DNA from: Pseudomonadota bacterium
GTDB taxonomy: Bacteria; Pseudomonadota; Alphaproteobacteria; Rhizobiales; MH13
Length of the DNA stretch: 64,000 nt
Reading direction: 5' to 3'
Assembly: GCA_039024915.1 (NCBI GenBank)
Contig: JBCCPK010000009.1
Span: 1 to 64,000, forward strand
Shown here: in pieces, positions 63,285 to 64,000 of the stretch
Numbering within the stretch: position 1 is the first letter of the stretch
How the letters are laid out: every line of letters starts with the position of its first letter
The notes under the pieces: model-generated
Databases searched by the model: none
Told to the model about the DNA's origin: nothing
Seen by the model: the letters and a program-made list of their open reading frames with translations, nothing else
Translations under genes and position numbers: made by a program

Positions 63285-64000
63285 ATGGCCAAGTTAATGT
63301 CGGGCAAGCGCGGCCTCATCATGGGGGTGGCCAACAATCATTCCATCGCTTGGGGCATTGCGAAGATGCTCGCCGATCATGGTGCGGACCTTGCCTTCAC
63401 CCACCAGGGCGCCGCGATGGCGCGCCGCGTTCAACCGTTGGCGCAGAGCGTTGGTTCCACGCTGGTCATGGATTGTGATGTGGAGGATATCACATCGGTT
63501 GATGCGGTCTTCGATGCACTTGACCACAATTGGGGAACGCTCGATTTTTTCGTCCATGCGGTTGCGTTCTCTGACAAGAATGAGCTGACCGGGCGCTTCG
63601 CGGATACAACCCGTGAGAACTTCCAGCGCACAATGACCATTTCTTGTTTCTCGTTTGTTGAGACAGGGCGGCGCGCGGCGGCACTGATGAGCAAGGGCGA
63701 TACCCCCGGCGGATCCATGGTGACGCTGACCTATGACGGCTCTCAGCGCGTTATGCCCAATTACAACGTGATGGGTGTCGCCAAGGCCGCGCTTGAAGCA
63801 TCCGTGCGCTACATGGCCACCGATTTTGGCCTGGATGGGATTCGCGTCAACGCGATTTCTGCCGGCCCGATGCGGACGCTTGCCGGCGCCGGTGTGGCCG
63901 ATGCCCGCCTGATGTTTAATTTCCAGAAACAGCACGCGCCTCTGGGGCGCACGGTTTCGCTGGACGAGGTCGGTGGAGCCGGGCTGTACCTCCTTTCGGA
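63285..64000 (+). CDS. fabI: Enoyl-ACP reductase (NADH), 3'-truncated by the window end
   Basis: The frame from ATG 63285 is open to the last base (238 codons visible of the usual about 270). It starts MAKLMSGKRGLIMGVANNHS, has the FabI cofactor loop, FVHAVAFSDKNEL, and the catalytic Tyr-x6-Lys in YNVMGVAK preceded by Tyr in LTYDG. FabI reduces trans-2-enoyl-ACP with NADH in the last step of elongation. It lies 12 bases after fabB. Confidence 0.94.
   Translation, partial: MAKLMSGKRGLIMGVANNHSIAWGIAKMLADHGADLAFTHQGAAMARRVQPLAQSVGSTLVMDCDVEDITSVDAVFDALDHNWGTLDFFVHAVAFSDKNELTGRFADTTRENFQRTMTISCFSFVETGRRAAALMSKGDTPGGSMVTLTYDGSQRVMPNYNVMGVAKAALEASVRYMATDFGLDGIRVNAISAGPMRTLAGAGVADARLMFNFQKQHAPLGRTVSLDEVGGAGLYLLS

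Overview
The window reads as a chromosomal segment of a marine-type alphaproteobacterium, most likely in the order Hyphomicrobiales (Rhizobiales). The support is gene order: irr-fabA-fabB-fabI, trpF-trpB-trpA-accD-folC, and tRNA-Leu next to an NDUFA9-like protein and uppP, with accD carrying the degenerate zinc ribbon typical of the group. Species cannot be named from the sequence alone.

Layout. 1-6.1 kb: the C-terminus of an RTX protein, a class III CoA-transferase plus citryl-CoA-lyase-like pair, and a type I secretion ABC exporter with its HlyD adaptor. 6.2-13.2 kb: RidA, a P450, small membrane proteins, a CrtI-type desaturase and an ATP-grasp enzyme, with two similar palindromic sites (TGTC-N9-TGAC) in the divergent promoters. 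13.2-26.1 kb: two secreted proteins, then a lipid locus. It comprises a CerR-like reductase, a P450, two hotdog proteins, a NodE/KAS II-type ketosynthase, a dedicated ACP, a GNAT-fold protein resembling bacterial ceramide synthase, an MMPL exporter, an outer-membrane barrel, a sulfotransferase and an alpha-oxoamine synthase of the AONS/serine palmitoyltransferase family. Together these look like a complete route from a custom acyl-ACP through an alpha-oxoamine, reduction, N-acylation, hydroxylation or sulfation, to export, that is, an undescribed sphingolipid-like pathway. An IS3-type transposase remnant lies just beyond it.

26.7-32.4 kb: a PhnD-like periplasmic binding protein paired with a GGDEF-EAL protein, and a two-gene ABC exporter. 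32.7-47.3 kb: a second unusual island of two divergent operons around a BTAD/SARP-like regulator. The minus-strand arm is a large vanadium haloperoxidase, a lone DM13 protein, a small unknown and a membrane protein. The plus-strand arm is a PAP2/vanadium-haloperoxidase-like protein with a (Gly-Ala-Arg)8 tail, a leaderless subtilase, a patatin, and a 1145-residue coiled-coil membrane protein with an OmpA-like end. The island ends at the 3' end of tRNA-Leu(CAG), as tRNA-associated islands often do, though no integrase is visible.

47.4-64 kb: core housekeeping. NDUFA9-like, uppP, GST and queG, then folC, accD and the trp genes (with an arsC-type gene translationally embedded between trpB and trpA), a Zn-less HesA/MoeB/ThiF protein, a cupin, a 2-hydroxyacid dehydrogenase, an SH3 protein, irr, fabA, fabB, and fabI cut by the window end.

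All family assignments rest on motifs, length and gene order read by eye. No database search was possible.
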